Numbered from the stretch's first letter, positions 44,719-55,892 are shown. The stretch: DNA of 64,000 bases from Dichetophora obliterata (GCA_963920525.1 OY986438.1:127347420-127411419), one strand, 5' to 3'. The notes: generated by a model not told the origin, from the sequence alone. Translations and numbers: made by a program.

Positions 44719-46682
44719 CCCTAATGTGCTTAATGACTTTTTTTACCAGTGGAAGTTCTAGTTCGAATACATTTACTAACGTTTTTGAAGCACCTACAAT
44801 ACCTGATAATACTGACTTTCCCTCATTTGAATTTGTGTGTGTTAATGAAGATCGTGTGGCTAAATGTTTAATGCAGTTAAGTTCTAACGCAATAGGAATC
44901 GATGGAATGCCTCTAAGGTTTATTAAACTTGTCCTTCCTTATATATTAGTTCCTTTAATCCATATAATAAACCACTCACTTACCTGTTCCCGATTTCCTG
45001 AGTTGTGGAAAGTAGCGACGGTAATCCCAGTAGCTAAAACTGCATCCGCATCAGATCCCAAGGACTACAGGCCCATTAGTATATAACCTGCCCTGCGCAA
45101 GGTTCTAGAAAGAATTATGACTGATCAAATCGCTGAATTTTTATTTGATAATAAGCTTTTATCGCCATTGCAGTCTGGCTTTAGAGCTGGGCACAGCTGT
45201 TCGACGGCAGTATTAAATATAGTTGATGATATTAGGAAAGCGTATGACCAAAACTTTATAACTCTTCTCTGCCTAATTGATTTTTCTAAAGCTTTTGATT
45301 CTATTTGTAATACTTTACTTTGTAATAAGCTTCAACATTATTTTTACTTTAGTAATAATGCAGTTAAATTAGTTTCTCATTACCTAGAAGGCACATTTTC
45401 ACACATTTTCACACATTTTCAAACCTTAAAACAATAAAAACAGGAGTTCCTCAAGGATCGATTTTAGGCCCCCTTCTATTTTCTATCTTTATTAATGGTG
45501 TTTTCTCCATTCGTAGACATTCTTTTATACATTCTTTTATACATGCCGATGAGATTCAAATTTACATTTCTCGGCCAGCTTGTCTTTTAGAAGACTTGAG
45601 CTATAGATTGAACTTGGATTTACTCTCGCTAAACAGGTGGGCTACCACAGACTTGCTTCTTATAAATCCCCTAAAGTCAAAAGTTTTGCCGACTGCGAGG
45701 ACTGACTCAGGATTTGTAGATATTCTGCCATTGTTCATTGGGTCTAATCAGTTGGAATTTGTAAGCAAAGTAAAAAATCTTGGCTTTGTACTGAATTCTA
45801 AACTAACATGCACTGATCATATTAATAGTGTCGTTGGGATAATATACGGAACATTACGATATTTACGTACTTCTTCTAGCTTTACCCCTCTAGAAACACG
45901 TCGCAGACTTGTGGTTCAAATGATTATGCCTCATATATCTTTCTCAGACGTTGTGTATAGTTAGCTTGACTCACAGTCGCAACATAAACTTCTTGTTGCG
46001 TTTAATAACGCTGCTAAGGGAGATATATTTATAATATTAATAGATTTTATCATATTTCTGTCAGAAGTAGCGGCATTTTAGGCTGCGGTTTAATGAATTA
46101 CTTGAACGTTCGAAACATAATATTATTACATAAACTTAATAACTGTCAAAGCCCTGAATATTTAAATGAAAAACTTCAATTCTTACAACTTTTTAAACAG
46201 CCGTAGATTCTTTTTCATAAGCACCATTAGACTTTGGAATTCACTACCAAATTATTTAAAACAAATAGTATTAAGAACCAGCTTTAAACGTGCAATATAT
46301 AATCATTTTGATACACAATTTAATCTATAATTTTAATCTATTTTATCTATCGCTTTCTTTTCTTTTTCAATACATCTCTTACAAACTTATCCCTCAACTA
46401 TATTCAATTCTTGCTGTTGTTAATTTTTTTCTTTTACTAGTTAAATAAGTTAGGATATTTCGTTCCTGATGTTTCATACATAATATTTTTGCTTATAAAT
46501 AATAGTTAATTTTGTCTTCTTTTGAAATTTTTTCTGATTTGTATAATTGTAGTTTTAATCTAGCAAGTTAAGTTATGATTCTTAATGTACTTTATTTCAA
46601 TTGATGTACTATAAAAGACCCAGTCTTAGTGTACAATATTATAAACATGAAATAATAATAATAATAAAATAATAATAATTAA
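44719..46682 (+). mobile_element. 5'-truncated CR1-like non-LTR retrotransposon, inactive
   Basis: The reverse transcriptase domain runs from about 44719 to 45964. Motifs in order are NAIGIDGMPLRFIKL, PKDYRPISI, QSGFRAGHSCSTAVL, LIDFSKAFDSI, GVPQGSILGPLLF, and a catalytic box that reads HADE (45542-45553) instead of YADD. The endonuclease half is absent. Damage: an in-frame TAA after RPISI; a frame change at the ACACATTTTC tandem duplication near 45395-45421; a 12-bp duplication (ATTCTTTTATAC) just before HADE; and a TAG at 45962. The tail ends in an ATA/AAT microsatellite (46652-46680), the usual 3' feature of such elements. Weak similarity to the connection region continues to about 46320. 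Confidence 0.9.
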
Positions 46683-47020
46683 CCCGGAAAAAAATTACCG
46701 TATAAAAGAGAATTCTACGACTATACTTACGATACTATCGAAAATGTGTTTTTTTTTTTAATAAATTTATTTGTTATTTTAGTGATTTCGTTTTTATTTT
46801 TATTGTTTGTTGCTACATTTGAGCAAAGAAAAAGTTCAAGTTGTCATAAAAGAGCTCTTGGTCAAAGAGCTTTATATTGTTGATCATATTAACTTATAAG
46901 TAAATTAAACATTTATGCTTAAAACTAAAAAACCATTTTGAAGTTACAACATTCAGGGAAAATCTTTTCCCTAATTTTTTATTTTATTAATTGTTTTTGC
47001 GGATATTTTTAAAGCAACAC
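46683..47020. other. Spacer, AT-rich
   Basis: Nothing recognised. Confidence 0.4.
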
Positions 47021-47024
47021 TTAA

Positions 47025-47731
47025 GGCCCTATTCTCTTTCAGCAAAAAATTTTTTCGACTTGGACATTTAAGAATATAACCCTAAAAGGGTTTTTTGAAA
47101 TTCGAAATACTTTAGAAGATATGGCCATTTTTGTGGGGTCATGTCTTCGCTAAAATGAGTAGTTTTTATGTTGCTTTGAACTTTGAACGCGTTTATCTCG
47201 AAACCACGTTTTTCGAGCTGGCGGCCACGATTCCGCCAGTTCTACTGAACCGATTTGGATGAAACAAAGTTTAATCGACGTAGAATTGTCACCATTCTGG
47301 CCCGTAGTAAAATAAAAATTTTGCGATTTTTTTTACTATTTTTTTTTTACACTAAACTACAAAAAAATGGGTCCAAATTCGATTTGTCAATTTCAAGTGG
47401 CCGCCATTTTGTCAAAAAAAATCGCAAAATTTTTATTTTACTACGGGCCAGAATTACATCTATGCTGATCATAACCTTATATTTTTTTTTTCAGACGCTC
47501 CTGAGGGCCGGAATCGTGGCCGCCAGCACCATGCCTTTTTTTTGAGGGCCAACTTTGACGGTGCCATCATCTATGGACGCCCCTATATCGCGGCGAAAAA
47601 AATTTTTTTATTTTCTTTCATTCATTACTAATTCAATAAAAAAAACAAAATTCAAATATCTTTTTGCGTTTTCAAATGAGAATTTTTTTCAAAAACGGTC
47701 CAAAAACAGCAAGCTGAAGGAGAATAGGGCC
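47025..47731. mobile_element. 707-bp element flanked by TTAA, with internal palindrome
   Basis: Ends GGCCCTATTCTCTTTCAGC and the inverse of GGCCCTATTCTCCTTCAGC (19 bp) lie within TTAA (47021-47024 and 47732-47735). The interior has a second inverted repeat: GGCGGCCACGATTCC with TTCTGGCCCGTAGTAAAATA on the left pairs with TATTTTACTACGGGCCAGAA and GGAATCGTGGCCGCC on the right. TTAA targets occur in piggyBac and Kolobok elements; ends beginning GGCCC do not decide. The frames at 47255-47836 read the repeats. Confidence 0.65.
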
Positions 47732-47739
47732 TTAAAATT

Positions 47740-48980
47740 CTTAAAAAGTCTGAAAAAAGCTCTTGTTAAAGTCGATTATTCGATTATATTTGCGAAAAGT
47801 TTTCATCTGAAATTTTATCTTTCTATAATGGAGTAACTTTTTAGCTAATGCTTAGAAATTTATTTTCAGATAGAAATTCTTCTTCTCAGTAGCGGTAATA
47901 AGTTGGTAGCGTTAAGATAAGTTTATGATGATGGCAGCTTTTGAATAACTTTTCAATGGCTTTTCAAAGATATCTATGAACGTCGCTTGCGTTGTTTTAG
48001 TAAAAAAATTAAGAGAATGGTTTGTCACTAAAAATTTCGCTAAATAAGGGAAAATTCTTGTCTATTTGAAAATAATCAAACTATCAAGCTTGAATTAATA
48101 GCAAAAGAGTTTTCATATTGGTAATGCTTTAACTGAAGGGCAACTTGTTTTTACATATACTCGCAAACCCGGAAAATTAATTTGTGTTAAATATATTCTC
48201 AAGTGTGTTTAATCACTTTAAAGTCAATTAATACAAATATTTTTATAATCAGCAGAGTAAATGTTTATAATTATGTTACTATGTAAACCAAAGTTATTTA
48301 CAGTAAGCACAAATAAATTCTTTGGTGTTAAAACTAAACTAAATAAACTACTAAAACCATATAAAACAAAATTCTTATATTAAATATTTCATAGTTGAGG
48401 CAAATTCCAATAAAGTCAGTTATTCAAAGTAATTGAAATAAATGTATTTCTTGCTTAAAGCAAAGTTATTCTGCTCTATAGTTTTTGTTTTATTTATAGA
48501 ATAACTCAAGCTTAAACAAAGTCCGATCTTATAGTTATCCTTGACAGGGTAGCCAATGAATGAATTCCCTGTGCAAGCAAAGTTATTTTCTTGAAACAAT
48601 AACAGAAACAACATAATTTAATTGACCACATGACGATGTCATTGCCTGCAGGCAAGAGGCTCCAGACTGCTCCAGATGAAAGCAGCTGTAGTTATTTACA
48701 CGCATCAATGAACAGCGCTGCGGCATAGCAAGCATGAATCTTAGTCATCCGACATTTTGTAGTATCCGGTTATCGGGTTTACGAATTATTCGAAAAATTG
48801 TATACCCGAATACGAATAGTGAAAAAACATTATTCTGTTAATAGGAAAATAGATTTTTAAAAAATCCATAGAATATTTTAATTCCTATAAAAAATAAATT
48901 TTCATTAATAAGTCATATTTTAGTCCAGTTTTGTAAATATAACAAAAAATATTAAAGATACTTGGATGTCATCAATTAAA
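47740..48980. other. Non-coding, no recognisable feature
   Basis: No gene seen; AT-rich with a slightly GC-richer patch near 48640-48740. Confidence 0.45.
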
Positions 48981-48982
48981 TA

Positions 48983-50261
48983 AGGGAGAGTTGTCTAAAG
49001 TGGGAACTCTTTTTTTGTGGGACTCAAACTTTTCTTCGATATTTCAACAGGCGTCACCAATGTTTTGACATTGACAGTGTAACTTTGATGCGCCAACACT
49101 TTTTATGTGTATTTGGGGAGAAAATACACGTTGCTTATGATCGTGCCAAACATACTAAAAAATTTCAGAAAAAAGTTGTTTATGATCGCAGTGATACTTT
49201 TGTCATTACTTGTGCTATAAAAATGGTGAGTTAGTGTTTATTATTCGTTTATGTTTAAGATTCAAACGAGATTTCTGTTCAAATGTTGTGAAAAAAATAA
49301 ATTTCTGATGCTATATTCAAAATGACCATGAATTTATAATGTTGGACTTCACGTGTCTTCTTATATGGGACGACTGCGCGTGCATTCAACAAACCGAATT
49401 CCAGTTTTTACCAGTATCTGGAAAAGGTGAACGTAAAATTTGATGATATTTTGCAAGTTGACGATGAAGAATTGATGAATTGTGTTCGTGGAATCACTGC
49501 AAAGGTCACCAAAACTGTAATCATTTTTTATGTTTTCATATTAATTTAATTGTTCTTTTAAGGTATTTTCGACTAAATATAAAGATCCTATCGTCGACTG
49601 CATCGTGAAATGTTGTAAGTGTTATTAAGGTCACAGCATAACTGAATTGCGGCAATTGGCATATCAATATGCCAAAAAAATAGAACTGATTGTCAGGAGA
49701 GCTGGAATCAAGAACATATGGCTGGTAAGACATGGCATTATGGCTTTAGCAAGCGCCGCCGCGACCTATCGTTGCAAATATTTGAAGAAACTAGCTGCTA
49801 TGACTCAAGAAAATTTAATTAATTGCAACAAGTGCCAAAAAGACGTTCACTTAAAATGTGCCAAAGTGTTTTCACTTGTCAAAATTGTGACTAGAGTTAA
49901 GACGTAGAATGAAGTGAATCTGAAGAATAATGTCCATTTTATTCATGTTAAAGGTCAACTGAACAAATAAAAATTCATAATTTGGGGTTTTTATTACAAT
50001 GGCTCTACGCTTTCTGTGGTTTTATTGAATGTATGGTAGAGTCCCACATTAGAAGACAAACATTTTTGGAGCTGATTTTAAGCCTTTCAGATTTTTGGAA
50101 AAATAAAATTAAATTTTCCAACAAAACTATAAAGTCTATTAAACAAAAAGATAGTTATTTAGAATACCAATCCAATTATATACTTGGAATGCGAAAATAT
50201 TCTCATTGTGGAAAATGATGATGAAAAAACCAAACCGGTTCCATTATAGACAACTCTCCCT
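48983..50261 (+). mobile_element. Internally deleted pogo-like element (TA target)
   Basis: The termini AGGGAGAGTTGTCTAAAGTG and the inverse of AGGGAGAGTTGTCTATAATG abut TA on both sides (48981-48982 and 50262-50263). Fragments of a coding region remain. SFYQYLEKVNVKFDDI lies near 49400-49460. LRQLAYQYAKKIEL, at 49647 onwards, is the start of the DNA-binding region of CENP-B/pogo-type transposases. The frame then runs into NCNKCQKDVHLKCAKV, which looks like the C-terminal Cys-rich finger. The DDE catalytic domain between them is missing, so this is a deletion derivative. Confidence 0.7.
49647..49907 (+). pseudogene. pogo-like transposase: N- and C-terminal ends fused by deletion
   Basis: The frame starts with LRQLAYQYAKKIEL, typical of the helix following the first helix-turn-helix in pogo-like proteins. 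A divergent section (RHGIMALASAAATYRCKYL), which seems to be the end of the second DNA-binding domain in part out of frame, follows. It then has CNKCQKDVHLKCAKV with a C-x2-C and H-x3-C spacing like a small zinc finger. The whole catalytic core of about 250 residues is absent. Not functional as a transposase; it could at most bind DNA. Confidence 0.55.
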
Positions 50262-50263
50262 TA

Positions 50264-50599
50264 TTTATGTACGCCAATTTTAAGAAAAAATCTGATATTA
50301 TTAAATTATTTATATTTTGATATCTAGATTGGATTTGAAAATATTGCATTTTGAGCGTAGCTTTTTATTTGTAATCCTTTAAATTTCTGTTTTAAAGATT
50401 TTTTCTTGAACAAATATAAACTTAAGAGGCAAATGCTTACTTAAACAAAATTTGTTGCTGATGTTTACAGTATTTTTGAAAGTACCATATTAGACCTTAT
50501 TAAAGATCCTTTTAATGTCGACTCTAAATTCAGTGTAGGCTTATTGATAACAAATTCTAGAAGTAATTATTATAGAAGTAATTATAGGAGTAATATATT
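50264..50599. other. Spacer, AT-rich
   Basis: Nothing recognised. Confidence 0.4.
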
Positions 50600-50915
50600 G
50601 AACAAATAAATAAGAAGTAATGAAGTTTCTTGAATCAAGCAAAACATTGTAGTTTTAAGAAAATTTTTAATTCAATCAAGCAAATTTTTCTCAATTAAAG
50701 GAAAATAAAATTTCTCAAATCAAGAAAATTATTCTAGTTTTCAGCAAATTGTTTAATTGAATCAAGTAGAAGTATAAGACATTAATCTAGAAAAAAATAT
50801 ATTGAAGTAAAAATGTTTTTCTTAATTCTAGCAAAATAATGCTTGAGTGTAAACTGATAGCCTATTTGCATGATTCAAGCCTAGAATGCTTGATTTTTTT
50901 TCTCCGCGTAATAAA
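50600..50915 (-). repeat. Interspersed repeat family F, copy 1
   Basis: On the minus strand it begins GCGGAGAAAAAAAATCAAGC, then ATTCTAGGCTTGAATCATGC, CTATCAGTTTACACTCAAGC and TTTTTTCTAGATT. The copy at 61000-61280 (+) shows the same order of blocks. CTTGAATCAAGC-type motifs repeat inside both, giving partial self-complementarity. Non-coding; probably a MITE. Confidence 0.65.
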
Positions 50916-51050
50916 TTTATAATTTCTAAATTATTCACGAGAAAATACTAAATATTTGCTTTTTAGAAAATTATCTGAAACATTATTTATTGTAATATCG
51001 AATAAATTTGCGTTCTTGTTAACATCCTTCGAATACGCATAGTAAAATTA

Positions 51051-51220
51051 GAGCCTGAACAAAATCAAAAATCGTTGCGACCGACGATTGAAATAGCATA
51101 GATTCTAAGTCTGCGATTTATCGTTGCGGAAAACGAGCTGCGTTTTTTTCTACATTTTTCATGTATTTTTCAACAACAACGAATCGTCGGCCGCAACGAT
51201 TTTTGATTCTGTTCAGGTTC
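51051..51220. mobile_element. 170-bp MITE with TTA flanks
   Basis: Ends GAGCCTGAACAAAATCAAAA and the near-inverse (...TTTTGATTCTGTTCAGGTTC) pair for about 45 bp, including ATCGTTGCGACCGACGATT against AATCGTCGGCCGCAACGAT. TTA lies outside each end (51048-51050, 51221-51223), as in PIF/Harbinger MITEs; superfamily inferred. Confidence 0.7.
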
Positions 51221-51223
51221 TTA

Positions 51224-52067
51224 TTCGGTTATCCGAATATTCGAATTTGAAAACCCTATACGCAAAGCAGAATCCCACAACATAAGACTCGAAGGAGAAG
51301 GAATGAATTTATGGTGATATGAATGGATGAGTGTGAATGTTGGCAAAATGATGGAGAAGGTATGGTTGCTTGGGCAATGGAGCAAAAGTATCTGTATAAA
51401 TAATTAAAGCAACCACAACAGAGAGTTACATTGACATTACGTCAGTCATTCACAAATTAATCGACATATCTACGCGTGTTATGACGTGTGTATTTAATGT
51501 GTGCGTGTGTGTTTATGTATCTATCTATCTGCTTTGTTACCTAAATTAATATAGTTATGTGATTTTATGTGCTAATGTGTGTGTGTGTCCTCATGTCTTA
51601 AATTACAAAATTCAAATATCACCCAAGAGAGTCGAAAGCTTCAACCTCACATCAACTACTCTCTCTTCAGCCCCCTGCTCAGAGTCTGAACTTGTACGTT
51701 TTGACGCTCATAGTCTGACTTGTACTTTGTCCGAATTGTTGTTGCCAAAACAATTTATTGTGTACGACATGCATGACAAACATTAGCATTCTGCTTTGTT
51801 TGTTGCTATGTCTGACAGCCTGTCCGACTATTTGTTCCCTCTACTAATGATAAACTTCTGATGATATTGCATCTGAGACCAATGTCAGTCTGTAACAAAT
51901 TACTGTAAATTACTTTTGAACTTTGCTCATGTTGTTTTTCTATGCTAATGTTGTTACTGGTTTGCTTTTATATTAATAATAAATATAAATATTTTGTGCA
52001 TTACTTTGGAGCTTTGAGTTATTTAATTGCTTTGAGTGTTAATTTGAATTTCTGCTTTTCCTTACAG
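51224..52067 (+). other. Intron end upstream of the Mp exon
   Basis: Contains GT-rich microsatellite patches (51486-51520, 51575-51592) and ends in a strong pyrimidine tract plus acceptor, TGCTTTTCCTTACAG, at 52053-52067. The frame at 51559-51786 has no matching family and I do not call it an exon. Confidence 0.5.
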
Positions 52068-52295
52068 GCCACAAAAAATAGTCTGGCATGGTGCGTTGCC
52101 AAATGGCGAACGAGCCATTGAGACGTATTGCGATGCTTGGCACTCATCGGCAAGAAGCAAATCGGGGCTGGCCAGTAATTTGCTGGGGAACAAGTTGCTC
52201 GATCAGGAGAGCTACACCTGCGACAGCAAGTTAATAGTGCTGTGCGTTGAAGCACTGTCGCAGGATAGAAGAAAAAAACGCGATCTAAGTGAAGG
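52068..52295 (+). CDS. Mp: Multiplexin (collagen XV/XVIII) exon: C-terminal endostatin domain
   Basis: Read from the acceptor, with its first base completing an upstream codon, this exon encodes PQKIVWHGALPNGERAIETY, then CDAWHSSARSKSGLASNLLG, NKLLDQESYTCDSKLIVLC, and VEALSQDRRKKRDLSEG. It matches the last third of endostatin: VWHG, PNG-R, E-YC--W, AS-LLG--LL-Q, C and the LIVLC-E strand, with both cysteines in place. If the split codon is TGG, the boundary is W/PQK-VWHG, the same exon edge as in vertebrate collagen XVIII. Multiplexin is a secreted basement-membrane collagen; its endostatin trimmers act in motor axon guidance and synaptic homeostasis in Drosophila. The donor GAAGG/GTAAGT follows. 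If it is not spliced, the frame stops at TAA (52297-52299), inside the donor. Base composition is much less AT-rich than the surroundings, as expected for selected coding DNA. Upstream collagen exons were not found in the window. Confidence 0.92.
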
Positions 52296-52413
52296 GTAAG
52301 TCTATTAAACTTACAAAATCAATGATGTTAACATAACTCTAAATCGATGTAAGAATGGTTTTGATGTTTTTTATACAATTGTATATCCTTCTTCGGATAT
52401 AAATAATACACTC
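52296..52413 (+). other. Start of the intron after the Mp exon
   Basis: Begins with a consensus donor GTAAGT at 52296. Nothing else recognised before the palindromic element. Confidence 0.6.
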
Positions 52414-52817
52414 AAAAAACTTTTTGACAAAAAAAAAACAACTTCAAAACCACTACAAAGTAAAAAATAATTTTATTTTAATACTTGGTCAAATTTGATA
52501 ATTTATTTATATATTTTATAAAATTGGAAATCTTATTATAATAATATTTTTTATATTTTGTATTATTACCATAAATATATTAATTTCTCCATGAATATAA
52601 AACCTTTAAAGCCAGAGCGTTTAATTTATAAAAATTCTGATTACGTAAGCGCTGACTTTAAAGTTTTATATTCATGGAGAAATTAATATATTTATTATAA
52701 TAATACAAAATAGAAAACAAATTATAATAACAAGATTTCCAATTTAATAATATTTATAAATAAATTATAAAATTTTACCAGTAATTAATATGAAAAGTAA
52801 ATTAAAATTATTTTTTA
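52414..52817. mobile_element. Hairpin element, family D copy 2 (right end lost)
   Basis: Starts AAAAAACTTTTTGACAAAA and follows copy 1 (19554-20005): CAACTTCAAAACCACTACAA, TACTTGGTCAAATTTGATAA, then a central hairpin around AAACCTTTAAAGCCAGAGCG, and a mirror-image right arm. The right arm stops about 30 bp short, at the junction with the integrase fragment. The two copies are in the same family but clearly diverged in the loop. Confidence 0.8.
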
Positions 52818-53150
52818 CTACGGAATCTTGTGAACATACGATAATTGTCTTGAGTTGACGATGAAAATGTTCTATCATCCCGTTTGATTGTGGATGAAAG
52901 GACGAAGTGTGAATTTTGTGTGCACCGAATAATTTCTTGAATTTTCTGAATAATTTTGATGTAAATTGATCGAGATGAAATTGTAAGAGGAACACCAAAA
53001 CGTGAAACATAATTTTGAACGAAAATATAAAAATAAAATATGTAATTAGTTCAACAATAACGTGGACACTAAAAATACTCCCCCTCCAAGTGTTGACACA
53101 ACACTTGTCTACATCTTCCTTCACAAGACGAGGTGAACCCTGTAGCAATA
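52818..53150 (-). pseudogene. Gypsy-type retrotransposon integrase fragment
   Basis: The minus-strand frames give NYVSRFGVPLTIS, then QFTSKLFRKFKKLFGAHKIH, then SSFHPQSNGMIEHFHRQLK. These are hallmarks of the integrase catalytic core of Ty3/gypsy elements: the S-R-F/Y-G-x-P strand and the H-P-Q-x-N-G-x-x-E helix with its catalytic Glu (here MIEHFHRQLK). The central D-x-G segment is lost to a frame change, and the element is cut off at the palindrome junction. No LTRs or other pol domains are nearby, so it is a small relic. Confidence 0.85.
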
Positions 53151-53534
53151 TCTAGATATTCGTTCTGCTCATTATTAAAAGCCTTTGCCGTGCAAGTTTT
53201 TGAACATTTGTTAATAGTTGAATTTTATATATTCTTACATTTCACAATTCGCAGCCAAAATGTCTTTGCACAATTGGCAGGGAAAAAAATTGGCAAATAA
53301 TTGTAATTTTTCTCTCGAAACTTTTTTCGTAATACTTTTTTTTCTTGTGAAAAATGTTTCGCTTTTGGAACATTGCTTATGACGTCTAGTTTGGGAAGGA
53401 AAAAATAGGTCTGAATAGGCTTTTTCAAGTTTCAAATCGTTCCTCATTCGACATAAATTTCTTAACGCCAAATCATTTTTCCGGTTTGGGAAAATTAAAT
53501 AGTCGCTTGGGACTTAGTCTGCAGAAAATGATGG
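53151..53534. other. Spacer
   Basis: Open frames on the minus strand (53225-53471) are Lys/Phe-rich with no recognised motif; possibly decayed flanks of the gypsy fragment. Confidence 0.4.
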
Positions 53535-53542
53535 ATTGTGTA

Positions 53543-55234
53543 TAGGGATGGCAATATTTGGAGTTTTTCGATCCCGGGATATTCGGGATCTGAAAATACA
53601 ATCCCGGAATCGTCCCGAAATTCAAGAAGTTTTCATTTCGTTATTTTTTTTTTTTGCCAAAATGTGCAACACATTCACTTCTATTCTTTTATAGTACAAA
53701 CTCTGTATTAAATTGATATAACAAAGAAGCACAATTTGTACCAATTCAACAAAAAAAAAACAAACAAACATAAAATTTGACCAATCATATATCTTCAGTA
53801 ATTTATAACATAGTTTTTGTAATACATGCACAAATACATACTTTCGGTTTAAGCTTAGTATGATGTAGAAGCGAAAAAAATCGTCCGTGAGAAATGCATC
53901 GCGTTTTTGACAGCGAAAAGGTAGCGAAATAGTTTTTTCGTTGGTTAGTACGCTGTTGAACCAAAATAATTGTTCAATGCAGCCAAGTTCACAACCATGA
54001 TTGGAGAGTTAAAATGTAAAAATGTTGCTGCCTTTTATATGGCCGTACATTGAATTGGCGTGGAAATTTGACATTCAACAATAACGTTCAACTAATACAT
54101 TCAACAAACACTTTATGGTAAGTATGTGTTAGTGTTGAGTCTACACCAAAATTTTGCGTGTAGAATTAAATGCCTAAAAATTTTTGTTCCTACAGCATAC
54201 TAAGCTTTAGCAGTAACTGCTTACATAAAATTATTTTAAATCAGTATTTAAACATCAATTGTTTTAAAATTAAATTTTTTTAGATTAATTATTGTTCAAT
54301 TATCCTTCAATAAATCAATTCCGCTTATAATACAGATTCTACAGCGCTTAAAACCTGGTGCGCCAAGTAAATTTAACTAAGAATAGTAACTTTAAGCACT
54401 ATTTTTCTTGAAACATACTTTTTCAAAACTGACTCCACTACTGAAAAGAAACTAATCGGCCAATGAAAATTTATTTTAATCTGTTCCTATTATAATTCTA
54501 CACATCTTTTATCAAAATGAGCGCCTTTGGAAATTTTTATCTGTCTTACACGCAACAATATAGTCAAATATAATGTCAATTTTTTCCACTTTTTTTCCCA
54601 CGCTTCGTAATTTTTTTAATTTTCCATTTTGGTAAAAGATGTGCATTCAAGAGTCTTTCTTTGAAAAAACATTTAATTTTCAGGCGATCAGCGTGATGAT
54701 GTAAAATTAACATGCAAATTAAATTTTTTGTGTATGTAATAAAATTTTTTAGAAAACATCTTCTAAAATATGCCTTCATTTTAACCGCTTTGACCTAAAA
54801 CCTCCCTTTAATTATATGCTATAGCACATTCAAATTAAAATAAAAAAGTCAATGCATTTAAGTAAAAAATAAATACAATACTCTTTCTATTTAGAGCTTA
54901 GTAAAAATATTCCTTCTTTTGATCAAAATACGATCTTTATTAAATTAAAGCATTAATGGTTTTATCCCCTAACTTAATTCATTAATTTATTAATTTATTG
55001 CATATAAGACTTGTAGAGAAGAAGCACCGCTCTACCTCAACGCTTGTTAGTTCGATCGTTGATCGTTGAAAAGGGAATATATGTGATAGTAGTTTGGAAA
55101 ATTTTAGATTTAATTAGATATTAGAAAAATTAGATATTAAAAAAATTGTTTTCAACAATCCCGGGACTCGAATCGAATAATCCCGGGATATTCGGGTCTT
55201 AGAAAAGATCGGGATCCCGGGATTGCTATCCCTA
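53543..55234. mobile_element. Non-autonomous hAT element (Ac-type ends), 8-bp target duplication
   Basis: Starts TAGGGATGGCAATATTTGG and ends with the inverse of TAGGGATAGCAATCCCGGG. A perfect duplication ATTGTGTA flanks it (53535-53542 and 55235-55242). Both subterminal zones are packed with GATCCCGGGATATTCGGG-like palindromes, about six CCCGGG or CCGG boxes in total. TAGGGATG ends, 8-bp duplications and subterminal repeat clusters are characteristic of hAT/Ac elements. The 1.69-kb interior has no transposase frame. A stretch at about 54330-54385 resembles 20006-20055. Confidence 0.85.
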
Positions 55235-55242
55235 ATTGTGTA

Positions 55243-55889
55243 GCAGTTTGTAGCACAATTTATGAATTTTTACCCAATTTATAAATTTACACTTTACCGC
55301 TTTCAAGGTAATCGACGAGAAGGCATCCAAAAAACTGTCGTCATGACCTTGGTTGCCGACAGACCCACCTTTGCCTTTGTTTACTAGTCACCTTCATTTG
55401 TTTTCAAAAAATTATAAATAATATAAGGTTTGAACCCAAAGACTCCCCTTGACTTTGTTTTTTGGATAACAAATAGTGAAACCGATAAAAACTAGCAAAA
55501 AAATAATTATTTTTAACTAAAGCCCAATATAAAACACATATCATAATCAAATTTACTCAAATGTATGACAAACTATAAAATCACATGAAAAATTTTAATT
55601 GGTTTTACCTTACTTAGTAAGCAGATTTAATTAATTTCTTTGTGTCTGTACCAAATAGTCTGTTCAAAGTTGAAAATATAAGATATTGACTCATTGAGAA
55701 ACCAATGATCGAAAAAAAATGAAATAAACTCATCAAAAGCAAGGAAAAAATTAATAATCCAAACTTACTTTCTAAAACAAAAAGAATTCCTACTACGAAG
55801 ATACTTACAACAAAAAGCAAACACAGAATAAGAAAAAAAATTAGATCATATAAATGGACAGCAACAAATAAAACAGCAACCCGCATAAA
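55243..55889. other. Non-coding
   Basis: No gene recognised. The hydrophobic frame at 55614-55904 (-) is composition-driven and overlaps the next element's end. Confidence 0.45.
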
Positions 55890-55892
55890 TAA

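Noticed and set aside
51559..51786. Candidate Mp exon before the endostatin exon
   Set aside because: Translation lacks any collagen or endostatin feature and no donor of the needed phase was found.
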